62,706 nt of DNA from Bacteroidaceae bacterium (lineage in GTDB: Bacteria; Bacteroidota; Bacteroidia; Bacteroidales; Bacteroidaceae): contig JAFXTC010000013.1 of NCBI GenBank assembly GCA_017525235.1, positions 1 to 62,706 on the forward strand, in the 5' to 3' direction. The notes under the pieces were generated by a model. It ran no database searches. It was not told the origin of the DNA and was given only the letters and a program-made list of their open reading frames with translations. Position numbers and translations under genes: made by a program. Of the stretch, positions 26,942-37,943 are shown piece after piece (positions within the stretch are counted from its first letter, which is position 1; every line of letters starts with the position of its first letter).

Positions 26942-29900
26942 ATGAATAAAATAACAAAGCTTATATTGCTATGGGTGATAGCCCTGATGGCTTTGCCCGC
27001 AAGTGCACAGCAACGGCGTATTTCCGGTACCGTATCTGACGATATCGATGTAATCATCGGTGCCAACGTCGTAGAGAAAGATAAGAATAATCGTGTTGTC
27101 AGTGCGACCACAACGGATATGAATGGTAACTTCACCATGAATATCAAAGATCCGAACAACACCCTTACCATTTCTTATATTGGTTACAAGCCTTTCGTTA
27201 CAAAACTTGGTGGCAAGAATGTCTACAAGGTAACCTTGCAAGACAACACCAAGGTGATGAAAACGGTTGATGTATTAGGCAAGAAGAAAGCACCCACCAC
27301 AGGTTTGGATATCCCTGCTCGTGAGTATGCCGGTGCTGTTCAGAAATTCAACATGGAGGACATGGAAGGTCTTGCTTTCGAGTCTGTCGACCAGGCTCTG
27401 CAAGGTCAGATTGCCGGTCTTGACATTGTGCCAAACTCTGGTAACCTTGGTTCAGGTACTACCATGCGTTTGCGTGGTATTACCACTATCAACGGTAACA
27501 AGCAGCCCTTGATTGTATTGAACGACCACATCTTTGAGTTGCCATCCTCTGCACAGGATATCAACTTCGAGGATTATGACAACGAGGAACAGTTCTCTAC
27601 CCTTCTGGCTGTAAACCCCGAAGATATTGAAAGTATTACCGTTCTGAAGGATGCCGCTTCTACCTCTAAGTGGGGTATGAGAGGTTCTAACGGTGTTATT
27701 GAAATTAAGACCAAGCGTGGTAAGCGTGGTAAGACACGTGTAAACTTCAGCTACAAATTTACAGGAACCTGGCAGCCCAATGGATATAAGATGTTGGATG
27801 GCGACGGTTATACAATGTATATGAAGGAGTCTTACTACAACCCCTATCAAAGGCCTACCAGCCAGTATGGACTCTATGAGTTGGATTATGATGATTCTAA
27901 GCCAAACATCTTCTACAACTACAACAAGAACACCGACTGGGTGAAGGAAGTTAAGCAGTTCGGTCAGGAGCACAGGTTCTCTGTCAACCTCAATGGTGGT
28001 GGTGAGAAGGCCCTCTTCCGCATCAGTGCCAACTTCGACAAGAGTGCTGGATCCATCATTGCCCAGACCATGAACCGTTTTACAACCAATACGGCTTTGG
28101 ACTATTATGTAAGTGACCGTATCAAGTTCAGTTCTACCATCGACCTTGGTTTCTACACCAACAACAAGAACTACGGTAACGATATTCTTGACCGTGCATA
28201 CAAGGCTATGCCTAACATGAGCGTATGGGAGTATGACTCTAACAATGAACTCACAGGAAATTACTTCAACATGTTGCCATTGGCAGCCACATACTCAACA
28301 ACCGACACAAAGGAACTGAAGAACGACGGCTTCCACACCTCTTATTATTTGCGCGATATGTTCGTAAACGGTAACCCCGTAGCACGTGCAAATCTAGCTT
28401 GGTGGAAGATGAAGCAATACAACCTGAAGCCTCAGTTCAGCATTGAGTACAAACTGCTCGGAAAAGACGACGATCACTACCGTTTGGACTATGTTGGCGA
28501 TGTTGAGTTGCAGATATTCAACACTAGCAACGACTATTACTGCCCCGATGATTTAAAGACAATGGAATGGATATGGGGAGGAAAGAACGCAGCAAAACTG
28601 ACCTCTAACGAGCGTAACTACGTAACCAACGAAGAGTATAAGTCACTGCAGTTCTCAACCCGCCACGACTTACGATTCTATTCAGCTTTCCCCAACAAGG
28701 ATCACTCCCTCGGAGCTATGGCTCGTTTCGAATTGGTAACAGGAAACGACAGCAAGCAGAATATGGGATTGTGGAACGTTCCCGACGGTATCACAGACCC
28801 CTCTGTTATCGCGTTGCTCCGAGAGGCAAATGCAAAAACAAGTGAATGGCGCAGCTTAAGCTACATGTTCAGTACCCACTATTCTTATAAGAGCAAGTAT
28901 TCTCTCGATGCAACCGTACGTATTGATGGTAGCACAGAATTCGGTGCTGGTCACAAGTATGGCGTATTCCCCTCTTTCGGTGGTCGATGGAATATCAGCG
29001 ATGAGAAGTGGGGCTTTATTGAAAAGAGCAAGAAATGGCTGTCCATGTTGGCCGTACGTGCAAGCTGGGGTATAGTTGGTAACCCCGGTTCGAGCGGCAG
29101 CGACCAGTATAACAAATACAAGAACGACGGATACTACAATAATCACCAGGTAATTGTTCCAGAGAATCTTTCTCTTACTGAATTGCGTTGGGAGAAAGTA
29201 CAGAAATTAAACGTCGGCTTCAACCTAGGATTGTTCGATGACATGATTACCATTGATGCCGAAATATATAACCATAAAACAACGGATCTTATAATGAACA
29301 ATCTTCGCATATCCAGTGCCAACGGTTTCAGCACACTGGCAAAGATTAATGGCGGTACGCTGCGTAACAGAGGTTGGGAAATTAACCTCAGCACTGGTAA
29401 GATTTGCAAGATTGGTAAGTTCTCTATGAAGTTGCGCGGCAACCTGGCCCAAAACTTCAACGAGGTTGAGGAGATGAATCCCCTGCTTCTGGAAGACCTG
29501 AACGGCCCGGATACCTATCAGCCAGAAAACATGGGGTACAACAGGCGTGTTCAGATTGGTAATGCACTTGGTTCATTCTACGGTCTGCACTATTTAGGTG
29601 TTTACAAGTACGATTACGACCACAACGGTTACACCCCCAAGTCAATCAGTGATTATGGCTATGCAGAATACAACAACACTGGTTACGATAACAAGGGCAA
29701 CCCAATCAATACGGCTGCTGCCGCTGCCCGTCGTGGCGACATTGCTACCTGTCCTATTGCATACGATGCAGACGGCAATATGCTAACCAATGCCAAGGGT
29801 GAACCTCTTCCTATGTATTATTGCTATAACGAGGGATACCGCAAGAGGTTCTCTGGTGGTGATGCCATTTATGAGGATATCAACCACGACGGACAGATTG

Positions 29901-30439
29901 ACCGTTATGATATGGTATACCTTGGCAACTCTAACCCCAAGTGCAATGGTGGTTTCGGTATACAGCTTTACTACGGAAGATTCTCAATTAACGCAGGTTT
30001 CAGCTTCCGTCTGGGAAACATGATTTTCAACTACGCACGTATGCAGTATGAAAGCATGTACAACAACAACAACCAAAGTTTTGCAAGTACATGGCGCTGG
30101 CGTAAGAACGGAGATGAGACCGTTATTCCACGCGCCCTCAACAACTATGGTACCGGTTACAAGAGCTACAACTCTCTGATGAGTGACCGTTACATTGAGA
30201 AAGGAAACTATCTGCGTATGCAGTACATTCAGGTCAGCTATGATTTCGATGCAAAGAAGTTGAAGAAATATGGCATCAACAGCCTCAAGTTATTCGCTTC
30301 TGTCACCAACCCGTTCGTATGGTCGAAGTATACGGGTGTTGATCCTGATGTATCTCCCTCAGGCTATGATTGTGCAGTCGACAAAAGTAAGACTCCACGT
30401 GCCAAGAACTTCACTTGCAGTATAAACCTTGGATTCTAA
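26942..30439 (+). CDS. SusC/RagA-type TonB-linked outer-membrane transporter, first copy
   Basis: The 1165-aa protein has a signal peptide (ending ALPASAQQ). A carboxypeptidase-regulatory-like domain follows (about 25-100, RISGTVSDDIDVIIGANVVE to ISYIGYK), then a plug domain (GQIAGLDIV, MRLRGITTINGN, ITVLKDAASTSKWGMRGSNGVIEIKTKRGK) and a long barrel ending NLGF. SusC proteins import oligomers bound by the SusD lid. The SusD-like partner gene follows after 12 bases. The substrate cannot be read from the sequence and no degradative enzyme is encoded nearby. Confidence 0.95.
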   Translation: MNKITKLILLWVIALMALPASAQQRRISGTVSDDIDVIIGANVVEKDKNNRVVSATTTDMNGNFTMNIKDPNNTLTISYIGYKPFVTKLGGKNVYKVTLQDNTKVMKTVDVLGKKKAPTTGLDIPAREYAGAVQKFNMEDMEGLAFESVDQALQGQIAGLDIVPNSGNLGSGTTMRLRGITTINGNKQPLIVLNDHIFELPSSAQDINFEDYDNEEQFSTLLAVNPEDIESITVLKDAASTSKWGMRGSNGVIEIKTKRGKRGKTRVNFSYKFTGTWQPNGYKMLDGDGYTMYMKESYYNPYQRPTSQYGLYELDYDDSKPNIFYNYNKNTDWVKEVKQFGQEHRFSVNLNGGGEKALFRISANFDKSAGSIIAQTMNRFTTNTALDYYVSDRIKFSSTIDLGFYTNNKNYGNDILDRAYKAMPNMSVWEYDSNNELTGNYFNMLPLAATYSTTDTKELKNDGFHTSYYLRDMFVNGNPVARANLAWWKMKQYNLKPQFSIEYKLLGKDDDHYRLDYVGDVELQIFNTSNDYYCPDDLKTMEWIWGGKNAAKLTSNERNYVTNEEYKSLQFSTRHDLRFYSAFPNKDHSLGAMARFELVTGNDSKQNMGLWNVPDGITDPSVIALLREANAKTSEWRSLSYMFSTHYSYKSKYSLDATVRIDGSTEFGAGHKYGVFPSFGGRWNISDEKWGFIEKSKKWLSMLAVRASWGIVGNPGSSGSDQYNKYKNDGYYNNHQVIVPENLSLTELRWEKVQKLNVGFNLGLFDDMITIDAEIYNHKTTDLIMNNLRISSANGFSTLAKINGGTLRNRGWEINLSTGKICKIGKFSMKLRGNLAQNFNEVEEMNPLLLEDLNGPDTYQPENMGYNRRVQIGNALGSFYGLHYLGVYKYDYDHNGYTPKSISDYGYAEYNNTGYDNKGNPINTAAAAARRGDIATCPIAYDADGNMLTNAKGEPLPMYYCYNEGYRKRFSGGDAIYEDINHDGQIDRYDMVYLGNSNPKCNGGFGIQLYYGRFSINAGFSFRLGNMIFNYARMQYESMYNNNNQSFASTWRWRKNGDETVIPRALNNYGTGYKSYNSLMSDRYIEKGNYLRMQYIQVSYDFDAKKLKKYGINSLKLFASVTNPFVWSKYTGVDPDVSPSGYDCAVDKSKTPRAKNFTCSINLGF

Positions 30440-30451
30440 ATAAACATACAG

Positions 30452-32458
30452 ATGAAAAAGATAAATCATATATACAAATCCGCCTGTCTGTTTGGATTGC
30501 TGGTTGTAGGATTGGCATCCTGCAACGAATACCTGACAATCCCTCCTACAGACCGTGTGGTTGAGACCAAATTCTGGGAAGACGCGAACGACCTTAACGG
30601 TGTTCGATACGGTGCCTATAAGCAAATGGCAGGTACTGTTTCAAAAATGTTTCTGTGGGGTGATCTCCGTTCTGACTCTTACAAGTTGAATACGGAAGAA
30701 GATGAAGAGCAAAGCAGCCTTGACATGTATAACAACATTCTGAAAGGTATGCCAGACTCTACCATGAACATTTATGACTGGGGTGATGTCTACAAGACCA
30801 TCAACTTGTGTAACAAGGTATTGAATAATGGTCCGAAAGTGTTGGCAAGGGATAAGCAGTTCACCACAACCGAGTGGTATTATATGCGTGCTGAAATGAC
30901 AGCACTCCGTGCCCTTAATTATTTCTATCTGATTCGTGCTTTCAAGGATGTTCCTTACACCACAAAGCTTATCAATAGTGATGCTGAGGTTGAGAGATTC
31001 CCTCTCACAAACCAGTTGGTCATCCTGGACTCCATCATTCTTGATTGTGAGCGTGTTGCAGGAGGTGACATTAAGGACAACCCTGTTCCCAGGGGCCAGG
31101 CACGTAACCGTTTTGCAAGTGAAGGAGACACCAAAGGTATGATTACCAATGCTGCTCTCTACGCCATATTGGCTGATATGTACTTGTGGCGTGCTTCACT
31201 GCACGAAGGTCGCGGTATAAAGAAAGATACCGTAGTTGTCGAAACCAAGGAAGGTGTTGACTCCATACCTCACGAAATCATGGAAGATTATGACCGTGCT
31301 GCCAAGTGGGCAGATGCGTCACTTACTGCTCATCACGAACAAGTCACAGACTATTTTGCAAACCTGGGTGTCAGTGGTTCATCAATTGAACTTCTCCATT
31401 TCGGTTTTGATAACGTTGACCTCATCAAGAACAACTTCACTGGTGCGCAACAGAACTATACTCCCAAGTTAGAGGCCCAGAACGAAATCTTTTCTGAATC
31501 CGGCAACAGTATTGAAAGTATTCTTGAGCTTCAATACAGTAGCCGCGACGGTTTGAAGAACGATATCGTTAACACCTTGTTCGGCTACGCAAAGAAAACA
31601 CACTTGATGGTTGCTGAAGACGCTATGACTAAAGCTCATGGCAGTGGAAATAATGGTCCTAAAAACTATAAATACGATTCACGTCTGTGGGTTGGATGCC
31701 AGATTTATATCGATGATGCCCAAGCTAAGTCGGGTTACTTTTGTCTGAAATATCAGAATCCAAGCATGGAATTTGAAAATACCGGATCAGCCCGCAAGAT
31801 TCGCTACGTAAAGCAAGGAAGTGGCTCAGAATACCACAACTGGATTATCTATCGTACAACAGATGTTATGCTGATGAAGGCAGAAGCATTGGCTTGTCAG
31901 AAAAAAGAGCCCACAACAGTTAAGAATATTGTTAATGCTATCAACCGTCGTTCATACTGCGACTATAATGAAGGTGTAATGCCTAACACCGAAGACTTTT
32001 CCGGTACCAATAAAGTCGGTGACTTCGAGGAAGGTAGTTTAAGTGCGGATAACGCCGGCAACAAAATTAGCTTACCCACCAATGTTCCTAACTTGGTTGT
32101 AACTGTTATGAACCAACGTCAGATTGAACTGATAGGCGAAGGTAAGCGTTGGTTTGACCTCGTACGTTTTGCTGAACGTTACAGCGACAACAGCAAAGAT
32201 CCTGCTGATGAACGTGAAAACCCCGAAGGTGTACAGAAGGGAGAGCCTGGATATGTTGGCAATGGCCAGACAGGTATGGCAGGCGTTGTATATTACTTCA
32301 TGAAGAATTCCGTTGGTTCACAGTTCTGTGGCACATTATACAATAGATTCAAGAATCGCTGGGGATTGTATAGCCCCATTTATGAAAAGGAAGTTAAGGC
32401 AAGTCGCGGAAAGATTCTTCAGAATCCTGTATGGAACAAATCAAGATATGAACAGTAA
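30452..32458 (+). CDS. SusD/RagB-type outer-membrane lipoprotein, first copy
   Basis: The 668-aa lipoprotein has its lipobox at GLASC (Cys24). It shows the SusD layout: N-terminal YLTIPPTDRVVETKFW, a TPR-like helical core with AEMTALRALNYFYLIRAFKD, and C-terminal MLMKAEALA and RQIELIGEGKRWFDLVRF. SusD binds the substrate and caps the SusC pore. At 668 aa it is longer than the usual 500-600. It is paired with the SusC gene just upstream. Confidence 0.93.
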   Translation: MKKINHIYKSACLFGLLVVGLASCNEYLTIPPTDRVVETKFWEDANDLNGVRYGAYKQMAGTVSKMFLWGDLRSDSYKLNTEEDEEQSSLDMYNNILKGMPDSTMNIYDWGDVYKTINLCNKVLNNGPKVLARDKQFTTTEWYYMRAEMTALRALNYFYLIRAFKDVPYTTKLINSDAEVERFPLTNQLVILDSIILDCERVAGGDIKDNPVPRGQARNRFASEGDTKGMITNAALYAILADMYLWRASLHEGRGIKKDTVVVETKEGVDSIPHEIMEDYDRAAKWADASLTAHHEQVTDYFANLGVSGSSIELLHFGFDNVDLIKNNFTGAQQNYTPKLEAQNEIFSESGNSIESILELQYSSRDGLKNDIVNTLFGYAKKTHLMVAEDAMTKAHGSGNNGPKNYKYDSRLWVGCQIYIDDAQAKSGYFCLKYQNPSMEFENTGSARKIRYVKQGSGSEYHNWIIYRTTDVMLMKAEALACQKKEPTTVKNIVNAINRRSYCDYNEGVMPNTEDFSGTNKVGDFEEGSLSADNAGNKISLPTNVPNLVVTVMNQRQIELIGEGKRWFDLVRFAERYSDNSKDPADERENPEGVQKGEPGYVGNGQTGMAGVVYYFMKNSVGSQFCGTLYNRFKNRWGLYSPIYEKEVKASRGKILQNPVWNKSRYEQ

Positions 32459-32502
32459 GTTTGTATAAAATAGATATCAGGAATTTAAAGAAATATCAAA
32501 AT

Positions 32503-34470
32503 ATGGCTAACAATAGATTAAACAAATACATTGGAGCGTTTGCCTTGGGAGTTGCCATTTTGGCAGTACCCAGTTGCTCTGACGACCACTTCGATGTGTC
32601 GTACTCCGACGACCCTTCTGGTGTTGCTACCAAAACACTTTGGGAACTCATCAGCGAGAATCCCAATCTGACCAAATTTGCAGAAATTGTACAGAAGGCC
32701 CAGTATTGGAAGGATGAAAACCATCCTGTAAACGGCTATACATACAAGACCGTTTTGGATAGTGGACAGGTTGCTACAGTATGGGCACCTGAGAATGACA
32801 ATTTCCCAGATGAAGAATACCAGAAATGGTTGGACATGTGTGAAACAGATGGTTACGATGTTCAACAGCAGTTCATTGGTAACCACATAGCCCTCTGGCG
32901 TAATTACATTTCCGGACCAGATTCAGCTAAGGTGAAGATGATTAACGGTAAGAACCTTATTTTTGACAAGAATGATACTGCAAGTACCATTCAGGATGTT
33001 CTCATCGGTGAAAAGAACATTGCAGCCATCAATGGTACACTGCATACCATCAAAGGTACTACCCCCTTCTTATACAACATCTACGAGTATTTGAAGTTCA
33101 CTAAAAATAATAACACTGACAGCATTTCGCTATACGTAGTATCTAAAGATACCACGGTATTCGACAAGGGTAGCAGTATAGAAGGTCTGCCTGACAAGAA
33201 TGGCAACCCCTCATACGTAGACAGTGTTTACACAACCTCGAACATTCTTTTTCATAGTCACATGTACACTCCACAATCCGGCGCCGAAAAGTGGGAAGTT
33301 TACCAGGAATGTTTTGATGCAAGGATTAATATGGAAGACTCTGCCTTTATTATGGTTATCCCAACAGACGATGCTTGGAAAAAGGCAAAAGAAAAACTGG
33401 CTCCCTACTACAAATATGCTACCAAGTATGAAGACAAAGAAAAAGGTGACGCAGGAACCAAAGCCTATCGTGAGATTGGCAATCCAGACTCTTTGGCTAA
33501 CATGAGTATGAATATGGACATCACCTCTCCTTTAGTATTCAACGTACATAAGCAGCCTAAGGTTGAGGGTCAGACCAAATTGTGGACCGTAGAAGAATTT
33601 ATAAAGACAAAAGGTGCCGATGCCAAGTTCCTTTTAAACACCTATGGTGACACATTGCGTAACATTGTTGACACAACAGGAGTTGAAAAGTGGAACAAGA
33701 CAAGCATCTTCAACGGCAATTTGGTAAAGATGAGTAACGGCTATGGCTACGAAGCTACCGAGTGGAACTTCCCCAAAGAGTTGTATCGTCCTGATATTGA
33801 GGTTGAAATTGGCGGTGGCGCGTTCTATTATCAAACAAACACCCAAAATTACTATAAGGTAGGTCCTGAGACAAAAACCGTCGGCTTTATATATTCCGAC
33901 ATTGCCGAGAAATATGGCCATGTAAGCAATAACAACTTCTTCTATATAACAGGTACCGGACCTAAAGTTAATCCTCATGTAGAGATTAAATTGAAGGGTA
34001 ATCTTTTCAGCACCTCTACCATTGTAACAGCAGGCAAGGATGCAGAGGTTATGAGTGGGTTGTATGACATCTATGTTGTGATGGTTCCCGACTGGTACAG
34101 AAGAATATCAGAAGACGGTACCGTCAAGGCAGATTATTACAACCAGGAATTCATCGACTCTCTATCTGCAATTAGCAAAATGGCCATCACATACCAAATT
34201 CGTTATCATGGCAGTAAGGATACAGACGAACTCACAAAGAAATCTTCTGTAATCAAGTATGACGGAAGCAAAGTTGATACCGTTAAGATCGGAGAGTTTG
34301 AATTCCCATGGTCTTATAAGAACCTGCGCTATAGCTATCCTACCCTTATTATTGATGCTGCAAACAGTTCATCCCTAATAAAGGAAGGATACCTCTATAC
34401 TCTGTGTATCGACCGTGTGATATTGAGAAGCAAAGAGACAGGCGAAGAAACTATTGTCGACCCTCGGTAA
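32503..34470 (+). CDS. Second fasciclin-domain lipoprotein (655 aa)
   Basis: The lipobox is VPSC (Cys25 from the ATG at 32503). FAS1-like strands are seen at TVWAPENDNFPDEEYQKWL (about 90) and FIMVIPTDDAWKKAKEKL (about 283), with INGTLHTI-type closing motifs at about 178-185. The C-terminal 200 residues are beta-rich and end in a VILRSKETGEETIVDPR tail. An in-frame TTG at 32461 would add 14 residues, but the ATG at 32503 gives the lipoprotein signal. It sits between a SusD and a SusC gene, so it may be the surface partner of the second pair. Confidence 0.8.
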   Translation: MANNRLNKYIGAFALGVAILAVPSCSDDHFDVSYSDDPSGVATKTLWELISENPNLTKFAEIVQKAQYWKDENHPVNGYTYKTVLDSGQVATVWAPENDNFPDEEYQKWLDMCETDGYDVQQQFIGNHIALWRNYISGPDSAKVKMINGKNLIFDKNDTASTIQDVLIGEKNIAAINGTLHTIKGTTPFLYNIYEYLKFTKNNNTDSISLYVVSKDTTVFDKGSSIEGLPDKNGNPSYVDSVYTTSNILFHSHMYTPQSGAEKWEVYQECFDARINMEDSAFIMVIPTDDAWKKAKEKLAPYYKYATKYEDKEKGDAGTKAYREIGNPDSLANMSMNMDITSPLVFNVHKQPKVEGQTKLWTVEEFIKTKGADAKFLLNTYGDTLRNIVDTTGVEKWNKTSIFNGNLVKMSNGYGYEATEWNFPKELYRPDIEVEIGGGAFYYQTNTQNYYKVGPETKTVGFIYSDIAEKYGHVSNNNFFYITGTGPKVNPHVEIKLKGNLFSTSTIVTAGKDAEVMSGLYDIYVVMVPDWYRRISEDGTVKADYYNQEFIDSLSAISKMAITYQIRYHGSKDTDELTKKSSVIKYDGSKVDTVKIGEFEFPWSYKNLRYSYPTLIIDAANSSSLIKEGYLYTLCIDRVILRSKETGEETIVDPR

Positions 34471-34479
34471 TACATTAAG

Positions 34480-37400
34480 ATGATGAAAAATATATTAATT
34501 GATACATTCATGCACAAGACACTGAAAGCAGGTCTGTGCTTCCTGCTACTTTCCAGTATAAGTATTCCATGTGTATATGCACAGGATGAAGTGGAAAGTA
34601 CAGACGGAGAAGAAGAAGTAGTCGTACGGAAAAAGGTTAAAAAGCCTGAGAAACAGTACGAGTTGAAAACCGTGAAGGGTACCGTTGTCGACGATGCAAC
34701 CGGCGAACCTATGGGTGGTGTGCGCGTTCAGGCTCTAGGATTGGAAAGGTATTCTACTCTTACCGAGGAAAATGGTACCTATACCCTTGACATCCCGGTT
34801 TTCTCCGATGCAGTTTATGTATATGCTGAAGGTTATAATCCCCTTCAATGCGCTGTGAAGAATGGTGAAGCTGATGTCAGGCTTATTGACACCAACTTCG
34901 ATGCCTATTACACTGAAGGTACGACCATAAACTCACAAAAGACGGTAACGTTGAGCGAGACCAGCAGTATCAGTGTTGATGAAGACATTGAGCGCAAATT
35001 GGCTGGTGACGTTCATACCGTTCTGCGTAATGGTACGCCCGGTATAGGTAACTTCATGACCATTCGTGGTGTTAACTCTATCAATGCGAATGTACAACCC
35101 ATGATTATCCTGGATGGTAACATCATTGATCCCCAGTACGACCGCATCTCGGTTCATGAAGGTTTCTACAATAACCTTTTGGCTGGTATCGACCCAGAAA
35201 ACATAGAAACCATACAGGTTCTGAAAAATGGTACGGCACTCTATGGTGCAAAAGGTGCCAACGGTGTTATCATCATTACCACCAAGCGTGGTAAAAGCAT
35301 GGCAACAAAGATTAACCTGCGTATCTATGCCGGTGTTGAACTCATGCCAAAGAAACTGAGCATGCTCAATGGTGACCAATATACTTCATACTTGAGTGAC
35401 GTTATCAGTACGCTTGACAACCTGAGAGATTCCAAACTAAGCGATTTTAAATTCCTTGATAAAAGTCCCTCAAATTACTACCGTAAAATCTTCAGCAATA
35501 ATCAAGATTGGCAGGATGACCTTTATCGTACAGCAGCTACTCAAAACTACAAGTTAAGTGTAGAAGGTGGTGATGATGTTGGTATGTACGCCCTCTCTCT
35601 GGGCTATGCAACCAGCAATGCCAATGCTAAAGGTACTGGCATGAACCGCTTGAACCTTCGCTTTAATACCGATATTAAGGTCTTTGAGAAAGTCACCACT
35701 GGTTTGGATATTTCATACAACCAAGTAAGCTATGATTTGTTTGATCAGGGATGGAGCGAAGACTACTCTTTGCAAAATATTGGTTCTCCTAATGTTCTGG
35801 GTGTTGTACAGGCTCCATTTATCAGCAAATATGCTTATTATTACGACGAGACTCTGCAAGACACCGAAATCCCATCGAATCGTCTTCAACTTTCTTCGGA
35901 CTATGCTGGTAAGTATGCATCAACCGGTGGCAATTATATTGTAAATCCCTTCCAATTCAACAACAGAATAGGAAGCACTCGCATCAACGAGTCTTTGCGC
36001 AATCCCTATTGGATTCTACAGAATGGTCAAGGCAGAGAAAAGAACTATGCCCAAAACACTGTAATCAACCTGAATGTATCTCCAAAGTGGGAAGTAACCA
36101 AGACTTTTAGCATCAGCGACCGCTTTAACTTCCAGATGACACGTAATAACGAGAGGTACTTCCTTCCCGTTAACGGTACCACCAAATACTATCTGACAGA
36201 TTTGGGAGATATTGACAGTATGCAAAAGACGCTCTTCTCTAAGGAAACAACCATTAATAATGATTTGCGTTTTGAGTGGGCGAAAAACTATGGTGCTCAC
36301 ACCGTAGATATCTTCGCAGGGTGGCGATACAACAAATATACATTCAGTTACAACTCCCTGAGTGGATATAACAACGAGAACGATAAGTTGCCATATATCA
36401 ACGAGAATATGGACTATATCCACTATGGCGGTACTAATGATAGTTGGACTGATATGACCTACTATCTGAATGCAGGCTACAACTACAAGAACCGTTACTT
36501 TGCAAACTTCACAGTAAGTGCACAGGCTGCAAGCCGCTTTGGTGAAAATACCAAGTCCGGCATCAAGGCATTCGGCGTTAGCTGGGGAATCTTCCCATCA
36601 TTACAGTTAGGCTGGGTAATCAGCAACGAAAAGTGGTTTAATACAGGTAAGGGCATCAACTACCTGAAATTAACTGCAGGTTTTGATATGAGTGGTAACG
36701 ATGACCTTGACTACTTTGCTGCACGTACATACTGGGAGAGCCAGCAGGTAACCCATAACACCGTAGGTCTCTACCTTAAGAATATTGCCAACAGCGGCAT
36801 CCAGTGGGAGACCACGACAAAATGGAATGTAGCATTGCAAGGTAGTTTTGCTAATAACCGCATTCAGGCTGGCATAGAATTCTACTGGCATAAGACAGAC
36901 AATCTGCTTAACTTGAGAGGACTGAGTTACGTATCTGGTATGACCCAGTACTGGACCAACGAGGGTCAGCTTAAAAACAGGGGTGTAGAATTTAATGTCA
37001 ATGCAGCCATCATCAACAAAAAGGACTGGAAGTGGGAACTTGGTGCCACATTGGGTCGCTATAAAAACAAAATTACCGACCTTCCTGATAGTCCAGACTA
37101 CTACATGATACTTACTGATTTTAACGGTGGAAATCAACGAATAATTCATGGCCAAACCCAGAGTGTATACGGAACAGACAACATCCTTACTGCAGTAGGC
37201 TACTCCGTGGGCAGTTTCTACGGATGGCAGACAAACGGTATCATCGCTTCAGATGCAGAAGCACGTGTAGCAGGAAAAGATCATGCTGATTACCTGAAGT
37301 ATCCTACCGGTATTGCCGACGAAGGAAAGAAAACAGCAAACTTCCAGGCTGGTGATGTTCGTTTCGTAGATCAGAATGGCGACGGTGTAATCGATGATGC

Positions 37401-37926
37401 TGACAAGGTTGTCATTGGTAATCCCCACCCCGACATCTATGGTAATATCTTCTCAAGCCTTACCTGGAAGAACCTTCGTCTGGACGTTAACTTCAAGTAC
37501 AGCCTTGGCAACTATGTATACAACTACCAGCGTTCTAAGATTGAAGGCTTGAATACCACCTACAATCAGACAACCGCAGCACTGCGCCGCTGGACACACG
37601 AAGGACAAGTTACTGATATGCCACGTGCATGCTACCCAAATACCGAAAACTGGCGTAACAACGAACGTATGTCTGACCGCTGGATTGAGGACGGTAGCTA
37701 CTTGAAGCTTAAGAATATCCGCCTTACCTATAAGATACCCTATTCTAACAGTTGGCTGTTAGGTCTGAAGGTATGGGGTGAAGCAAACAACGTATTTACT
37801 ATAACCAAGTATCTGGGTACTGATCCCGAGATGAGCAGCCATAACGGTGTACTTTATCAGGGTATCGACACTGGTCTTATCCCACGTGGCCACAGTTTCA
37901 ACTTTGGTGTAACCATCAACCTGTAA
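34480..37926 (+). CDS. SusC/RagA-type transporter, second copy
   Basis: The 1148-aa protein has a signal region ending CVYAQDE. An acidic/basic linker (about residues 27-55, DGEEEVVVRKKVKKPEKQY) is not normal in SusC proteins. A carboxypeptidase-regulatory domain follows (VKGTVVDDATGEPMGGVRV), then a plug domain (MTIRGVNSINANVQPMIILD, IQVLKNGTALYGAKGANGVI) and a barrel ending GVTINL. Three ATGs (34480, 34483, 34510) are possible starts; the first is listed. It is only moderately similar to the first SusC by eye, so this is not a recent tandem copy. Confidence 0.93.
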   Translation: MMKNILIDTFMHKTLKAGLCFLLLSSISIPCVYAQDEVESTDGEEEVVVRKKVKKPEKQYELKTVKGTVVDDATGEPMGGVRVQALGLERYSTLTEENGTYTLDIPVFSDAVYVYAEGYNPLQCAVKNGEADVRLIDTNFDAYYTEGTTINSQKTVTLSETSSISVDEDIERKLAGDVHTVLRNGTPGIGNFMTIRGVNSINANVQPMIILDGNIIDPQYDRISVHEGFYNNLLAGIDPENIETIQVLKNGTALYGAKGANGVIIITTKRGKSMATKINLRIYAGVELMPKKLSMLNGDQYTSYLSDVISTLDNLRDSKLSDFKFLDKSPSNYYRKIFSNNQDWQDDLYRTAATQNYKLSVEGGDDVGMYALSLGYATSNANAKGTGMNRLNLRFNTDIKVFEKVTTGLDISYNQVSYDLFDQGWSEDYSLQNIGSPNVLGVVQAPFISKYAYYYDETLQDTEIPSNRLQLSSDYAGKYASTGGNYIVNPFQFNNRIGSTRINESLRNPYWILQNGQGREKNYAQNTVINLNVSPKWEVTKTFSISDRFNFQMTRNNERYFLPVNGTTKYYLTDLGDIDSMQKTLFSKETTINNDLRFEWAKNYGAHTVDIFAGWRYNKYTFSYNSLSGYNNENDKLPYINENMDYIHYGGTNDSWTDMTYYLNAGYNYKNRYFANFTVSAQAASRFGENTKSGIKAFGVSWGIFPSLQLGWVISNEKWFNTGKGINYLKLTAGFDMSGNDDLDYFAARTYWESQQVTHNTVGLYLKNIANSGIQWETTTKWNVALQGSFANNRIQAGIEFYWHKTDNLLNLRGLSYVSGMTQYWTNEGQLKNRGVEFNVNAAIINKKDWKWELGATLGRYKNKITDLPDSPDYYMILTDFNGGNQRIIHGQTQSVYGTDNILTAVGYSVGSFYGWQTNGIIASDAEARVAGKDHADYLKYPTGIADEGKKTANFQAGDVRFVDQNGDGVIDDADKVVIGNPHPDIYGNIFSSLTWKNLRLDVNFKYSLGNYVYNYQRSKIEGLNTTYNQTTAALRRWTHEGQVTDMPRACYPNTENWRNNERMSDRWIEDGSYLKLKNIRLTYKIPYSNSWLLGLKVWGEANNVFTITKYLGTDPEMSSHNGVLYQGIDTGLIPRGHSFNFGVTINL

Positions 37927-37943
37927 TCAGAAGAATATAAGAT